64,000 nt of DNA from Orenia metallireducens. GTDB taxonomy: Bacteria; Bacillota; Halanaerobiia; Halobacteroidales; Halobacteroidaceae. Both the position numbers and the translations under genes were made by a program. The stretch spans positions 46,325-110,324 of the forward strand of contig NZ_LWDV01000006.1 of the NCBI RefSeq assembly GCF_001693735.1, written 5' to 3'. The notes under the pieces were generated by a model. It was not told the DNA's origin. It saw only the letters and a program-made list of their open reading frames with translations, and did no database searches. Numbering within the stretch: position 1 is the stretch's first letter; each line of letters begins with the position of its first letter. Below, piece by piece: positions 17,517 to 25,927 of the stretch.

Positions 17517-18869
17517 TTAAATATCCATTCCCTCTATCTTAGGATTAGCAAAAGTTCCACTTATATCAAGGAGAATATCATCACCCTCTCTAGGAAACTC
17601 TTGACCCATACGCACCTCTAACATTCTAATAAGTTCCTTCAAGTTATCATTTAGCTTAGCTACTCTTAGTATTAAAGTAGTAATACTAGAATCACCAAGG
17701 TTATCTCTATTAATGTCAAGGTTTCCTGTCAAATCTATATCTATAATTGAACTATTGACCTTACCTTGAGATATATTAATATTATTATTGTCAACTTTAT
17801 AATTAATAGTAATTTCATCTAAAGAGATATTATTTAAGTCTATACCACTCATAAAGACAATAGGATTATATGATAATCTCTCCTTGAGTCTACCTGCAAA
17901 CTCTGCTTTAAATCCTCCTAAAGTAAAGTTATACTCTCCATCACCAATGTTCTTAATGGAGTCTGCCCAAACATTAATAACATCTTTAGGGTTAGTAATA
18001 TCATTCCTAATTAATTTCTGCTTATAGGTACTATTAAATTTGGAGTTTGTAGTAATATTTCCAAGGGTATAACGACCTGTGGTTTCAGCATCACCAAATT
18101 CTACTCCATCACCCTTAAATTCAAAATTACCTTCTCCAGAGATACCAGTTATCTCTAAATCTTTTAAATTATTACCACTATAATGAATTGTTTCAGAAGC
18201 CTCACCAAAAAATAATGGAGCATCCACCTTATAATTATTAATCTTAATCTCCTTCTTATCAGGGTCATAATTAATATCAAGAATAAATTCGTCTATCCCA
18301 GTTAGCTTTCTTTCTAGTTCTGGAGAAGATAAATTTTGCCTAATATTCTTTGGTAATTTGACATTAAATCCAGTGAAGGATATGGCTATTGCTTGCTTAT
18401 CTTGGAGTAATTGAGCAGAATCATCATTTAACTCCTCTACAGATAACTGTCCTTTATAATCTATATTCAAATCATTAAAGTCAGCTGACAGATCTTCTAA
18501 TCTATCTTCAATCCTTAAATTATCTATCTGAGCCACCAATCCATGCAGCTCCTTAAGTTCATCTTCTTTAGCTAAAGCAAAGGAGTCTTGATAAGGTAAC
18601 TTGACTACGATCTTATCAGAACTTATATACCCATCCTTATAATTTTTGACTTTCATTACTACCTGATTATAAGTAACTTGACTTAATAGGGGATTTGCTG
18701 ATACTTTACTGTACTCAACGTCAAAAGGAATACCATCTTTCTTTAATTTTAGCTCAAGGCTCTCTGTAAGTCTATCTTCTACTATATTTCCTACATACCA
18801 GTTAGCACCTAAGATGATGACTATTAAAGCCACGATAGTCCCAAGTAATATCTTATTTTTCTTATCCAT
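17517..18869 (-). CDS. Membrane-anchored secreted protein of unknown function, YdgA/DUF945-like start
   Basis: The 450-residue protein has one N-terminal membrane helix (about 6-26) followed by a long extracytoplasmic region rich in beta-type alternation and Asn/Asp. The opening (a short Lys stretch, the helix, NWYVGNIVEDRL) resembles YdgA/DUF945 proteins, but I cannot confirm the family. There are no cysteines or catalytic motifs. AGGAGG stands 6 bases before the ATG. It appears monocistronic, with a hairpin downstream and a composite repeat beyond. Confidence 0.5.
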   Translation of the reverse strand: MDKKNKILLGTIVALIVIILGANWYVGNIVEDRLTESLELKLKKDGIPFDVEYSKVSANPLLSQVTYNQVVMKVKNYKDGYISSDKIVVKLPYQDSFALAKEDELKELHGLVAQIDNLRIEDRLEDLSADFNDLNIDYKGQLSVEELNDDSAQLLQDKQAIAISFTGFNVKLPKNIRQNLSSPELERKLTGIDEFILDINYDPDKKEIKINNYKVDAPLFFGEASETIHYSGNNLKDLEITGISGEGNFEFKGDGVEFGDAETTGRYTLGNITTNSKFNSTYKQKLIRNDITNPKDVINVWADSIKNIGDGEYNFTLGGFKAEFAGRLKERLSYNPIVFMSGIDLNNISLDEITINYKVDNNNINISQGKVNSSIIDIDLTGNLDINRDNLGDSSITTLILRVAKLNDNLKELIRMLEVRMGQEFPREGDDILLDISGTFANPKIEGMDI

Positions 18870-19035
18870 TATATGCCTCCTAAATTAAAATTCTCCCCCT
18901 AAATAATTGCTTTTCTTAATTTAAAGATTTTATCATACTTCTATTCCAGCATTATAAAAACAATCAAAGAAGGGCAATCTTTTAATTCTATATTCTTTAG
19001 ATAGACTTATTATCCTTTTCTATCTAGCTAAATAA

Positions 19036-19066
19036 ATAAAAAAAGAAGGGAATATCCCCTCTTTTC
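19036..19066 (-). terminator. Terminator of wrbA
   Basis: On the minus strand AAGAGGGGATATTCCCTTCTTTTTTT forms a short GC-containing stem followed by seven Ts, starting 8 bases after the wrbA stop codon. Confidence 0.75.
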
Positions 19067-19073
19067 TACTCAA

Positions 19074-19688
19074 CTATTTAATTAATTTAGCAGTAATCTC
19101 TGCTACATGTTTACCTTGGAATCTAGCAGCAGCTAATTCATTCTCACTAGGCATTCTCTGACCTTCACCACCAGTAATTGTTGTTGCCCCATAGGGAGAA
19201 CCACCACTGATCTCCTCCAGAGTCATTTGTCTAGCAAAGGTATAAGGAAGGCCAACAATAATCATCCCATGATGTAATAGTGTAGTATGTAGACTTCGAA
19301 TAGTAGTCTCCTGTCCACCATGTTGGGTTGCAGTACTAACAAAAACACTACCTACCTTCCCTACCATGGCACCCTCTTGCCATAGTCCACCTGTAGTATC
19401 TAAAAAATTCTGCATTTGTCCAGATACATGTCCAAAACGGGTTGGTGTCCCAAAAATAACTCCATCGGCATCCTTCAAATCCTCTAAAGTACACTCTGGA
19501 ATACCCTTAAACTCCTGTTGGGCCTCTAAAGCCCCCATCTCTTTAAGTCTCTCTTCAGGAATTGTTTCAGGGATTCTCCGTAATTCTACTTCTGCACCAT
19601 TTACTTGTTGAGCACCTTCTGCTACTGCCTTGGCCATCTGATAGGTATGACCATATGTTGAATAAAAAGGAATTAAAATCTTCATCAT
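19074..19688 (-). CDS. wrbA: NAD(P)H:quinone oxidoreductase, WrbA flavoprotein
   Basis: The 204-residue flavodoxin-like protein has the FMN phosphate loop ([10 protein letters not shown]), [13 protein letters not shown] and [11 protein letters not shown], all diagnostic of WrbA. It reduces quinones by two electrons, avoiding semiquinones and superoxide. The start is one of two adjacent ATGs (19688 or 19685) behind GGGAGA; farther upstream starts (19751) lack a site. It opens a group of oxygen-defence genes reaching to 22337, although each has its own spacing and it probably has its own promoter. Confidence 0.94.
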   Translation of the reverse strand: MMKILIPFYSTYGHTYQMAKAVAEGAQQVNGAEVELRRIPETIPEERLKEMGALEAQQEFKGIPECTLEDLKDADGVIFGTPTRFGHVSGQMQNFLDTTGGLWQEGAMVGKVGSVFVSTATQHGGQETTIRSLHTTLLHHGMIIVGLPYTFARQMTLEEISGGSPYGATTITGGEGQRMPSENELAAARFQGKHVAEITAKLIK

Positions 19689-19862
19689 ACCATCTCCCTT
19701 CTTAATAAAGCGATCTAACATCACCATTATTTGTAAAAAGATATTATTCAATAGCTCAAAAACTTAAAAACCTATATCTTGAATTAGCTCAATATTTATA
19801 GATACAACTTTTTAACCATAGGGTCGCTTAGGAAATTAAATTTTTCCTTATCTATCTTAAAA

Positions 19863-20213
19863 TTATTCTACTGTAATCTCTTTAGCAGCTTCCCATTGCC
19901 CATGTATATTACAGAATTCATAGGCTCTTAAAGTACAATCCTCTTCTAATTTGATAGTAAGAGTGACTTCTGCTTTCATCTCTGGAGTAAAGCTTACTCT
20001 ACCTAACTGATAGTAGTCAGCATATAACTCTACATATTGAATAAAGTGCCCTTCTTCCATTGGATGGTCAATACCCTCACCCATCTTAAGTTTAACTTCA
20101 AAATATTCCCCTTTTTTAACTCTATCTGGAGCATCTATCACAGGAACATGCTTATCTTCTAAATTTGTTTTATCATCAGCATTAGTCGCCTTTTTAAGTT
20201 TATAATAACTCAT
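19863..20213 (-). CDS. Superoxide reductase (class II, neelaredoxin type)
   Basis: The 116-residue protein lacks the N-terminal desulforedoxin domain, so it is the one-iron class. The Fe(His)4Cys centre is visible: His22 in DKHVPVI, His50 and His56 in GIDHPMEEGHFIQ, Cys101 and His104 in CNIHG. Most relatives read EKHVP; here the glutamate is aspartate while the lysine is kept. It reduces superoxide to peroxide without releasing oxygen, so a peroxidase such as rubrerythrin is needed next, and one is encoded just upstream. Confidence 0.93.
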   Translation of the reverse strand: MSYYKLKKATNADDKTNLEDKHVPVIDAPDRVKKGEYFEVKLKMGEGIDHPMEEGHFIQYVELYADYYQLGRVSFTPEMKAEVTLTIKLEEDCTLRAYEFCNIHGQWEAAKEITVE

Positions 20214-20275
20214 TATATCGCCTCCTAAAATTTATTAATTGTTAATTATTGATATTCACCAGTTATAACTATATA

Positions 20276-20831
20276 TTATTTATGAAATTCTTTAAATCTA
20301 TCCTTCTTAACACCATGGATTGGACATTGATCAGGTGTACCATCTTTTACAGTATGACCACATTTTTCACAGATACTAACATACTCTAACTCATAATCCT
20401 TGCCTTTTTCAACAGCCTCTTTAGCCTCAGAAAATAATTTAGAGTAGATCTTCTCCGCCTCTAAAGAGTAGTAAAAAGATTTTACAGCATCACTCTCTCC
20501 TTGATCACTAGCCACTAAATGATATGTAGGGTACATCTGTTCGATTTCAAGTTCTCACCTGCAATTGCTCCTTCTAAATTCTTAGCTGTAGAAACCAATC
20601 CAAACTCAGCACCAGAAACAACTAAGAAATCACCATCAACATTCTCATGTGCTCAAAATGATTACCGGCATGAACCTCTTCTGCATAAGCAATGGCATCA
20701 AATAATAAAGCTACCTTAGGAAAACCATCTTTTTCTGTTTTTCTAGCCCACACCTTATACCTTTGATAGGCTTGACTCTCCCCACCAAAAGCTGAGCGTA
20801 AGTTCTGTGCTGTCATTTCATTCTTTACCAT
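20276..20831 (-). pseudogene. Rubrerythrin gene broken by two single-base deletions
   Basis: The N-terminal part (from ATG 20831) encodes the diiron helices GGESQAYQRY and AEEVHAGNHFE, then hits a stop at 20622. After a one-base shift near 20642 the minus strand reads NVDGDFLVVSGAEF and AKNLEGAIAGEN; after a second shift near 20549 it reads EIEQMYPTYH, a further diiron helix (about SLEAEKIYSKL) and the rubredoxin-like CEKCGH...CPIHG end. Both lost bases are in short A or T runs (AAA to AA, TTT to TT). Rubrerythrin is a peroxide reductase; this copy cannot be translated as one chain unless the gaps are sequencing errors. Confidence 0.88.
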
Positions 20832-21000
20832 CTCAACACCATTCTTTTTAGTATTAATAATCGTTACTATTAATATATTAACATCTAATAGACCTTTTGT
20901 CAAATTATAACTTAGTTTATCATGGGTTTCTAAATTTCATCTTAAATAAAACTTATGCTAATAGAAAAATTGATAGAATAAAAAGATATTGGAACGTTTT

Positions 21001-21080
21001 AGTAACGAGTGATAAGCGACAAATAACCAGTAAATAAACTTAACTTTCATCTATTACTATCTTAATATATCCATAAAGAG
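21001..21080. repeat. Composite intergenic repeat, copy with one clear arm
   Basis: The core AGTAACGAGTGATAAGCGAC is followed by a right arm whose reverse complement reads CTTTATGGATATATTAAGAT, close to the arms at 22680-22702 and 54301. The left arm is decayed. It lies between rubrerythrin and fprA. Confidence 0.6.
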
Positions 21081-21094
21081 TCATTAACCTAGTA

Positions 21095-21133
21095 AAAAAA
21101 TAAAGCCTTGACTACAATATTGTAATCAAGGCT
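21095..21133 (-). terminator. Terminator of fprA
   Basis: GCCTTGATTACAATATTGTA continues as GTCAAGGC on the minus strand, forming a long, nearly perfect stem followed by TTTATTTTTTT, 14 bases after the fprA stop codon. Confidence 0.85.
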
Positions 21134-21146
21134 CTTTTCAAAGTTT

Positions 21147-22337
21147 CTATCCTTTTATCTCTTCAGCTACCTTTCTAGCTAAAATAGCACAATCATCAAA
21201 CTCCTTTTCTGTAGGAGCACATTTAACCTCAATAATTGGATGGACAGGCTCACAACCAATCTTATTAGCAAAATCCTTCAACCTATCACGGGACTCTCCA
21301 CTCCAGCTGTAGGAACCAATTAGACCTAAAGTTTTATTCTTAATCTTCTTATTCTCTAAAAAACGAAGAAGGTTATCCATCAAAGGAAATACTCCTGTAT
21401 TATAAGTACAGCTTGCCAAAATCAAGCCCTTATAACGCCAAACATCATTGATAATATAGGACATATGGGTTTTAGAAACATTATATACCCTAATATTCTT
21501 GATTCCCTCTTTTGCAAGCTGGCGAGCAGTAGCTTCTACCATCTTCTCTGTATTACTATACATTGAACCATAGGCTATGACAACTCCATCTTCTGCTTCC
21601 TGATTACTCCACTTAACATATTTATCAATAATATATTGAGGATTACTACGCCAGATAGGTCCATGGGCTGAGCAGATAGTCTGAATATCTACCCCTTCTA
21701 ATTTAGATATAGCTCTTAATACCATTTGACTATACTTGCCAACTATATTAGTAAAATAACGGGATATCTCATCTTCATAAAAATCAATATTCAATTCATC
21801 ATCGAAGATACCACCATCTAAATTTCCAAATCCACCAAAGGCATCACCTGAAAAGAGTACCTTATCCTGTTGATCATAGGTCATCATCGTTTCAGGCCAA
21901 TGTACCATAGGTGTTAGATAAAATTTAAGTTGTCGATCTCCTAAATCTAAAGTATCTCCATCCTTAACCTCATGAAAATCTTCTGTAATTCCATAAAAAC
22001 CTTCAACAAAATTCAAAGTCTTTTTATTACCTACAATTTTAATATTGGGATACTCACTCTTAATCGCCTTAATAGAACCTGAATGATCAGGCTCCATATG
22101 ATTGATAATCAAATAATCTATCGGCCTATCTCCAATAACACCCTTAATATTTCTCAGATAAGAATTCATATAGCTATTCTTAACTGTATCTACTACAGCT
22201 ACCTTCTCTCCAACGATTAGATAAGAGTTATAAGCTACCCCTTTAGGTAAAGGCCATAAAGCCTCAAATAACTCAGTCTCCCGATCATTAACACCGACCC
22301 AATAAATATTATCAGTTATTGATGTAATCTGATTCAT
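21147..22337 (-). CDS. fprA: A-type flavoprotein FprA (flavodiiron oxygen/NO reductase)
   Basis: The 396 residues comprise an N-terminal metallo-beta-lactamase diiron domain (His80-x-Glu82-x-Asp84-His85 in NHMEPDHSGS; VHWPETM; SGDAFGG; SAHGPIW) and a C-terminal flavodoxin domain from about residue 255 (AYGSMYSNTEKM). Such proteins reduce O2 to water, or NO to N2O, with electrons from rubredoxin or F420. There is no C-terminal rubredoxin or reductase extension, so external partners are needed; the oxidoreductase at 28181 is a candidate. A good terminator follows. Confidence 0.95.
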   Translation of the reverse strand: MNQITSITDNIYWVGVNDRETELFEALWPLPKGVAYNSYLIVGEKVAVVDTVKNSYMNSYLRNIKGVIGDRPIDYLIINHMEPDHSGSIKAIKSEYPNIKIVGNKKTLNFVEGFYGITEDFHEVKDGDTLDLGDRQLKFYLTPMVHWPETMMTYDQQDKVLFSGDAFGGFGNLDGGIFDDELNIDFYEDEISRYFTNIVGKYSQMVLRAISKLEGVDIQTICSAHGPIWRSNPQYIIDKYVKWSNQEAEDGVVIAYGSMYSNTEKMVEATARQLAKEGIKNIRVYNVSKTHMSYIINDVWRYKGLILASCTYNTGVFPLMDNLLRFLENKKIKNKTLGLIGSYSWSGESRDRLKDFANKIGCEPVHPIIEVKCAPTEKEFDDCAILARKVAEEIKG

Positions 22338-22587
22338 TTTACCCCTCCTGGAAATATCTGCAATTTTATCAATTAAGGATAATTAACTTATGTAATCATT
22401 TATTTTACAACTACTTCTATGCTTTAAAATAGAAAAACTATAATTAATAGCTCCTATATCTATTAGATATTATTATCATTATTATAAATAAATATAATAA
22501 TATTTTCAAGCAATTGACTAAATATGTAATTACTAATCATTTAGAAATTTATAGGTCTTTAAATCTAGAATTTAATTTGAAAATGGT
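22338..22587. other. Upstream region of fprA, no feature recognised
   Basis: These 250 AT-rich bases hold the fprA ribosome site (CCAGGAGGGG before the ATG at 22337) but no clear promoter boxes, ORF or hairpin. Confidence 0.5.
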
Positions 22588-22702
22588 GTTATAAATAGAT
22601 AGTGCCACATTTAAGCAACTAGTGACAAGTGACGAGTAACCAGTAAAGAACTTAACTTGTCATCTGTTACCCCTACTAGTTACTATCGCAATATATCCAT
22701 AG
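22588..22702. repeat. Composite intergenic repeat, copy 2 (GTGACGAG core)
   Basis: The left arm GTTATAAATAGATAGTGCCAC and the right arm (reverse complement CTATGGATATATTGCGATAG) enclose the core CTAGTGACAAGTGACGAGTA and, inverted, TGTCATCTGTTACCCCTACT. The arms are the same family as at 17166, but the core is the other type. Confidence 0.75.
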
Positions 22703-22739
22703 TATCTTATTTTCACTTCACATTTCTAAGATATTATTC

Positions 22740-22880
22740 AAAAAAAATAAAGAAGCTGGTATCATCCGAAATACCAGCTTCTTAACGATTATATATAACA
22801 AGGGAGGCTTGTTATTTAAGTAAAACCATTTTAACTAAGGGGAGGAATTTAGCAGTTCTTAGCTAGTAATGATTATCGTT
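22740..22880 (-). ncRNA. Candidate Fur-regulated small RNA with C-rich target-binding motifs
   Basis: A consensus promoter (22887-22915) starts a transcript that ends at a strong terminator: a 13-bp stem AAGAAGCTGGTAT/ATACCAGCTTCTT with an 8-base loop followed by a T-rich run (22740-22783). About 140 nt long, it has no ORF longer than five codons. It carries CCTCCCC at 22845-22839 in a single-stranded context, and CCTCC presented in the loop of a perfect AACAAG/CTTGTT hairpin (about 22798-22814). C-rich loops that pair with ribosome-binding sites are the trademark of iron-sparing sRNAs such as FsrA of Bacillus. Identity with FsrA is not claimed. Confidence 0.6.
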
Positions 22881-22883
22881 ATC
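22865..22883 (-). promoter_or_regulatory. Fur box over the sRNA start site
   Basis: On the minus strand GATAACGATAATCATTACT matches the 19-base Fur consensus GATAATGATAATCATTATC at 17 positions. It begins four bases after the -10 box and covers the expected start of transcription, so iron-loaded Fur would block initiation. Confidence 0.75.
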
Positions 22884-22886
22884 TAA

Positions 22887-22915
22887 ATTATATTATTAAT
22901 TGATCAATTTGTCAA
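22887..22915 (-). promoter_or_regulatory. Consensus sigma-A promoter of the candidate sRNA
   Basis: TTGACA (22915-22910), a 17-base spacer and TATAAT (22892-22887) on the minus strand form a perfect consensus, immediately upstream of the Fur box. Confidence 0.85.
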
Positions 22916-23187
22916 GTGATTCTATTATCTTTTCCATTGATGAAAATTTTATTATGATTCACTAAATTTCATTAGATAAACTATCCATAATTTCAACAGA
23001 ACTTGCATAAACTTATCTTAAGAGTATTAGTTGACAGAGCTTAAAAATAATAGAAATGAGATAGCTTCTAAACTAATGTTAAAGCAAATCTTATTTAATT
23101 AAAGATATTCAAGATTAATTAATATTAACAATTATTATTATTTTCCGATAATAATAAGACTACTCCCATTAAAAGGAGGGATTTATT
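22916..23187. other. AT-rich gap between divergent transcripts
   Basis: The plus-strand gene at 23188 must start its transcript here, but no convincing -35/-10 pair is visible. There is no ORF. AAAGGAGGG at 23174-23182 is the ribosome site of the next gene. Confidence 0.4.
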
Positions 23188-23772
23188 GTGGAAAAACTGG
23201 GCAAGGTTAATCCTATTGAAGCCATCAGCAAGATTGCTAAAGTAAGCAAGAATAATTCTAAAAAAAATAATAATCAAAATAAATCTAAAGAACATAAAGA
23301 ACATACTAGTGATTTTATTGATATTACTTACAAGCATCGAGTCAATAATAATGAAGTTATTTATTCTAAACCAAATAACCACTCTAAAGATAATAATGAT
23401 AAAAACTTCTCAATAGATAATATTTCAGATAATGTCTTTACCTTCCTAAAATTAATGTATGAAGTCTATAAAGAAGAGAACCCAACCAATGAAGCAACTA
23501 TATTAAATAATTTTTATCATCTATCCTATGAGGGAATTACCTTAGGCTATGAGGAAGCTATCGATAATCTAAACGCATCTGAAGAGAATATAAGAAAGCT
23601 AATTAATAATACCTATAACCATATAATAGAAAAATTAGATAGCTGGTTTGCCAAGTATAATATCGAATTAAAAGATACAAAACCTTCTGACCTCAAATCC
23701 ATTGAGGTTGAAGAAGAGATTAAAAAATTTGTCAGTAAACTATTAATAGAACAGAAATTTCATAAATACTAA
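23188..23772 (+). CDS. Hypothetical protein, possibly DUF5610-like
   Basis: The 194-residue cytosolic protein is translated from a GTG behind AAAGGAGGG. The first ~85 residues are low-complexity, rich in Lys, Asn and Ser and probably disordered. The helical C-terminal part (about 95-185) with FLKLMYEVYKEENP, a GYEEAIDNL stretch and a final helix resembles DUF5610 proteins in outline, but this is an impression, not a match. It stands alone between divergent transcripts and ends at a good plus-strand terminator. Function unknown. Confidence 0.6.
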   Translation: MEKLGKVNPIEAISKIAKVSKNNSKKNNNQNKSKEHKEHTSDFIDITYKHRVNNNEVIYSKPNNHSKDNNDKNFSIDNISDNVFTFLKLMYEVYKEENPTNEATILNNFYHLSYEGITLGYEEAIDNLNASEENIRKLINNTYNHIIEKLDSWFAKYNIELKDTKPSDLKSIEVEEEIKKFVSKLLIEQKFHKY

Positions 23773-23842
23773 TATAATTCAAAGTTAAATTTTCAGTAAA
23801 ACTATAACTAAACTGTTATTCTGAATTTATAGATTATTCAAT

Positions 23843-23877
23843 AACTATCCAAATATATATTTGGATAGTTATTTTTA
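23843..23877 (+). terminator. Terminator of the 23188-23772 gene
   Basis: AACTATCCAAATA/TATTTGGATAGTT forms a perfect stem followed by ATTTTTAT on the plus strand, 70 bases after the stop codon. Confidence 0.8.
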
Positions 23878-24022
23878 TCATTTATTTTAAGCAGTTTGGC
23901 TTTTAATTGAAAATTATAATACCTTAATATTTGAAATCTAATAACCTATCTAAAAATTTAACATAGTATTAATCTATAGATTACATCTTCTTAATAATTA
24001 GCTAGTATAATCTTATTATAAG

Positions 24023-24118
24023 GGAAGTTTAATAATTAGAATTGTATTTAAAATTAGATATATCCATTAAGAGGTCAATCGATCTACCTCCCCTTTAAAT
24101 CTATTTATTAAACTTCCA
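24023..24118 (+). other. 13-bp inverted repeat enclosing a possible structured leader
   Basis: GGAAGTTTAATAA (24023-24035) and TTATTAAACTTCC (24106-24118) are exact inverted copies. Between them lies a second, smaller pairing AGGT/ACCT around CAATCGATCT. The closing stem ends 13 bases before the AAAGGAGAG ribosome site of the 15-codon ORF that follows. Confidence 0.5.
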
Positions 24119-24142
24119 AAAAATAAATTAAAGGAGAGTCTC

Positions 24143-24190
24143 ATGATAAAAGAAATCAATTCGGCTATTTTTTCAAGATTTTGTTGTTAA
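24143..24190 (+). CDS. Putative 15-residue peptide ending in Phe-Cys-Cys
   Basis: The ATG at 24143 is preceded at good distance by AAAGGAGAG. The peptide MIKEINSAIFSRFCC is followed by TAA. No known family is recognised. A peptide this short could be a leader peptide, a signalling precursor, or chance. The support is the ribosome site and the structured surroundings: an inverted repeat upstream and a folded RNA candidate with a terminator-like hairpin downstream. Confidence 0.35.
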   Translation: MIKEINSAIFSRFCC

Positions 24191-24227
24191 CATAAAGAGA
24201 GCTTATGTTGATTTATATATAAATACA

Positions 24228-24350
24228 AATAGTCCCAGGGATTCAGGTAGACTGTCAAGATGGATAACTTCTCTAAGTTCTCTGAAATAAAGAATAGTTT
24301 TTACAATTGCTGTTCACTATTAGCTGTAATAGGAAAGCACCTGCCTTCCA
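24228..24350 (+). ncRNA. Unclassified structured RNA candidate (6S-like outline)
   Basis: GGGATTCAGGT (24238-24248) can pair with ACCTGCCTTCC (24340-24350), closing about 90 bases. Inside are AACTTctctAAGTT and CTATTAgctgTAATAG hairpins. A terminal stem around a large open region recalls 6S RNA in outline, but I see no decisive 6S signature. The region is more GC-rich than its surroundings. It ends just before a strong palindrome. Confidence 0.3.
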
Positions 24351-24354
24351 CAAT

Positions 24355-24399
24355 ATAATATAACCCCTAGCATAGTTAACTATCTAGGGGTTATATTAT
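24355..24399. terminator. Bidirectional hairpin between metK and the plus-strand RNA locus
   Basis: ATAATATAACCCCTAG pairs with CTAGGGGTTATATTAT around CATAGTTAACTAT, itself largely palindromic. T-runs are short on both sides. It can end metK (stop at 24417) and any plus-strand transcript from about 24000. Confidence 0.65.
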
Positions 24400-24416
24400 T
24401 GATTCTATTCTATTTT

Positions 24417-25598
24417 CTATAATCCAGCATCAGCTTTTAATACATCTACCTTATCAATTCTTTCCCAAGGTAAGTCTAAATCATTACGTCCAAAGTGCCC
24501 ATAAGCAGCAACTTGACGATAATGTGGTTTGCGTAAATCTAAGGCTTCAATAATCTTTCCTGGTCTTAAATCAAAATGCTTATTTACTAGCTCCACTATC
24601 TTACTCTCTTCAATCTTAGCAGTACCAAAAGTATCTACCATAATAGATACAGGATAAGCTACACCAATAGCATAAGACAATTGTACTTCACACTTATCAG
24701 CTAAACCTGCTGCTACAATATTCTTAGCTACATAGCGGGCAGCATAAGCAGCAGAACGGTCTACCTTAGTAGCATCCTTACCAGAGAAAGCTCCTCCACC
24801 ATGGCGAGCCATCCCACCATAAGTATCTACTATAATCTTACGCCCTGTTAGTCCTACATCACCTTGCGGTCCACCAATTACAAAACGCCCTGTTGGATTA
24901 ATAAAATATCTAGTATCTTCATCTAATAAATCAGTATCAATCACTGGTTTAACTACATATTCAATCATATCTTCTCTAATCTGCTCTAAGCTTACCTCTG
25001 GATGATGTTGAGTTGAGATAACAATAGTATCGATTCTTACAGGCTTGTCATCTTCATACTCAATAGTTACCTGGGTCTTACCATCAGGTCGTAAATAATC
25101 TAAAATCTCTTCTTTTCTTACCTTAGCTAAACGTCTAGCTAATTTATGAGCTAAAGTAATTGGTAATGGCATCAACTCTTCAGTTTCATTACTAGCATAG
25201 CCAAACATTAGTCCTTGATCTCCAGCACCAATCTCTGCACTCTCTTTTCCTTCCTTAACCTCTAAAGCTTCATCTACGCCTTGAGCAATATCAGGAGATT
25301 GTTCATCAATTGAAGTCAATATTGCACAAGTATCAGAGTCAAAACCATACTTAGCACGAGTATAGCCAATCTCTCTAACCACATTACGAGCAATTTTTGG
25401 AATATCAACATAGCAGTTAGTAGAAATTTCACCAGCAACTAAAATCATACCCGTTGTTACTGTAGTTTCACAAGCAACCCTTGCCTGTGGATCTTCACTT
25501 AAAATTGCATCTAGTACAGAATCAGAAATCTGGTCAGCTACCTTATCTGGATGCCCCTCTGTAACTGATTCAGATGTGAATAAATATCTCTTACTCAT
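24417..25598 (-). CDS. metK: S-adenosylmethionine synthetase
   Basis: The 393-residue enzyme makes SAM from methionine and ATP. Hallmarks are visible: [16 protein letters not shown] near the N-terminus, [11 protein letters not shown] (ATP-binding loop) and [19 protein letters not shown] (phosphate loop). It requires Mg2+ and K+ and is usually a tetramer. The gene is preceded by a SAM riboswitch, so it is shut off when its product is abundant. In many Firmicutes metK lies near coaBC and priA, as here, though now surrounded by accessory genes. Confidence 0.98.
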   Translation of the reverse strand: MSKRYLFTSESVTEGHPDKVADQISDSVLDAILSEDPQARVACETTVTTGMILVAGEISTNCYVDIPKIARNVVREIGYTRAKYGFDSDTCAILTSIDEQSPDIAQGVDEALEVKEGKESAEIGAGDQGLMFGYASNETEELMPLPITLAHKLARRLAKVRKEEILDYLRPDGKTQVTIEYEDDKPVRIDTIVISTQHHPEVSLEQIREDMIEYVVKPVIDTDLLDEDTRYFINPTGRFVIGGPQGDVGLTGRKIIVDTYGGMARHGGGAFSGKDATKVDRSAAYAARYVAKNIVAAGLADKCEVQLSYAIGVAYPVSIMVDTFGTAKIEESKIVELVNKHFDLRPGKIIEALDLRKPHYRQVAAYGHFGRNDLDLPWERIDKVDVLKADAGL

Positions 25599-25682
25599 TT
25601 GATTACCCCCTATAAATAATATGTAATAAATAGTTTACAGTGTATAGTGTACCTGCTCACTCTTAACTGTTTAATTTAAAAT

Positions 25683-25832
25683 AAAAAAACCCTCCTGTAA
25701 GGAGAGATGAGTTAATAAGAACCTGAACATCTCCCAAGGTATTTCCTTGTAGGAATTAGCACCTTTCCCTTATAGGTGGTTGCCGAGCTTCATAGGGCCT
25801 GTCCCTCCACTACTCTTGATGTATCTTATTCT
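25683..25832 (-). promoter_or_regulatory. SAM-I riboswitch (S box) with terminator
   Basis: The minus strand shows ATCAAGAG, GTGGAGGGACAGGCCCTATG and AAGCTCGGCAACC, then GAAAGGTGCTAATTCC, the SAM-I aptamer core. The expression platform is a terminator, CTCTCCTTACAGGAGGGTTTTTTT, at 25707-25683, about 85 bases before the metK start. SAM binding is expected to favour termination. Confidence 0.97.
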
Positions 25833-25861
25833 CTTTTTTTGATAATTTTATTATCTTCATT

Positions 25862-25890
25862 AGTCTAACATCTCAACCCTTATTTGTCAA
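25862..25890 (-). promoter_or_regulatory. Promoter of metK
   Basis: TTGACA (25890-25885), a 17-base spacer and TAGACT (25867-25862) on the minus strand, about 30 bases upstream of the riboswitch. Confidence 0.75.
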
Positions 25891-25927
25891 TAGCCATCCC
25901 TTATATTTTGTATCATCATATTTAATC

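Noticed and set aside
20519..20719. Plus-strand ORF across the broken rubrerythrin
   Set aside because: It reads the opposite strand of rubrerythrin codons; the minus-strand protein homology explains the region.
24228..24350. Definite 6S RNA
   Set aside because: The outline fits, but I could not identify conserved 6S features; reported as an unclassified candidate instead.
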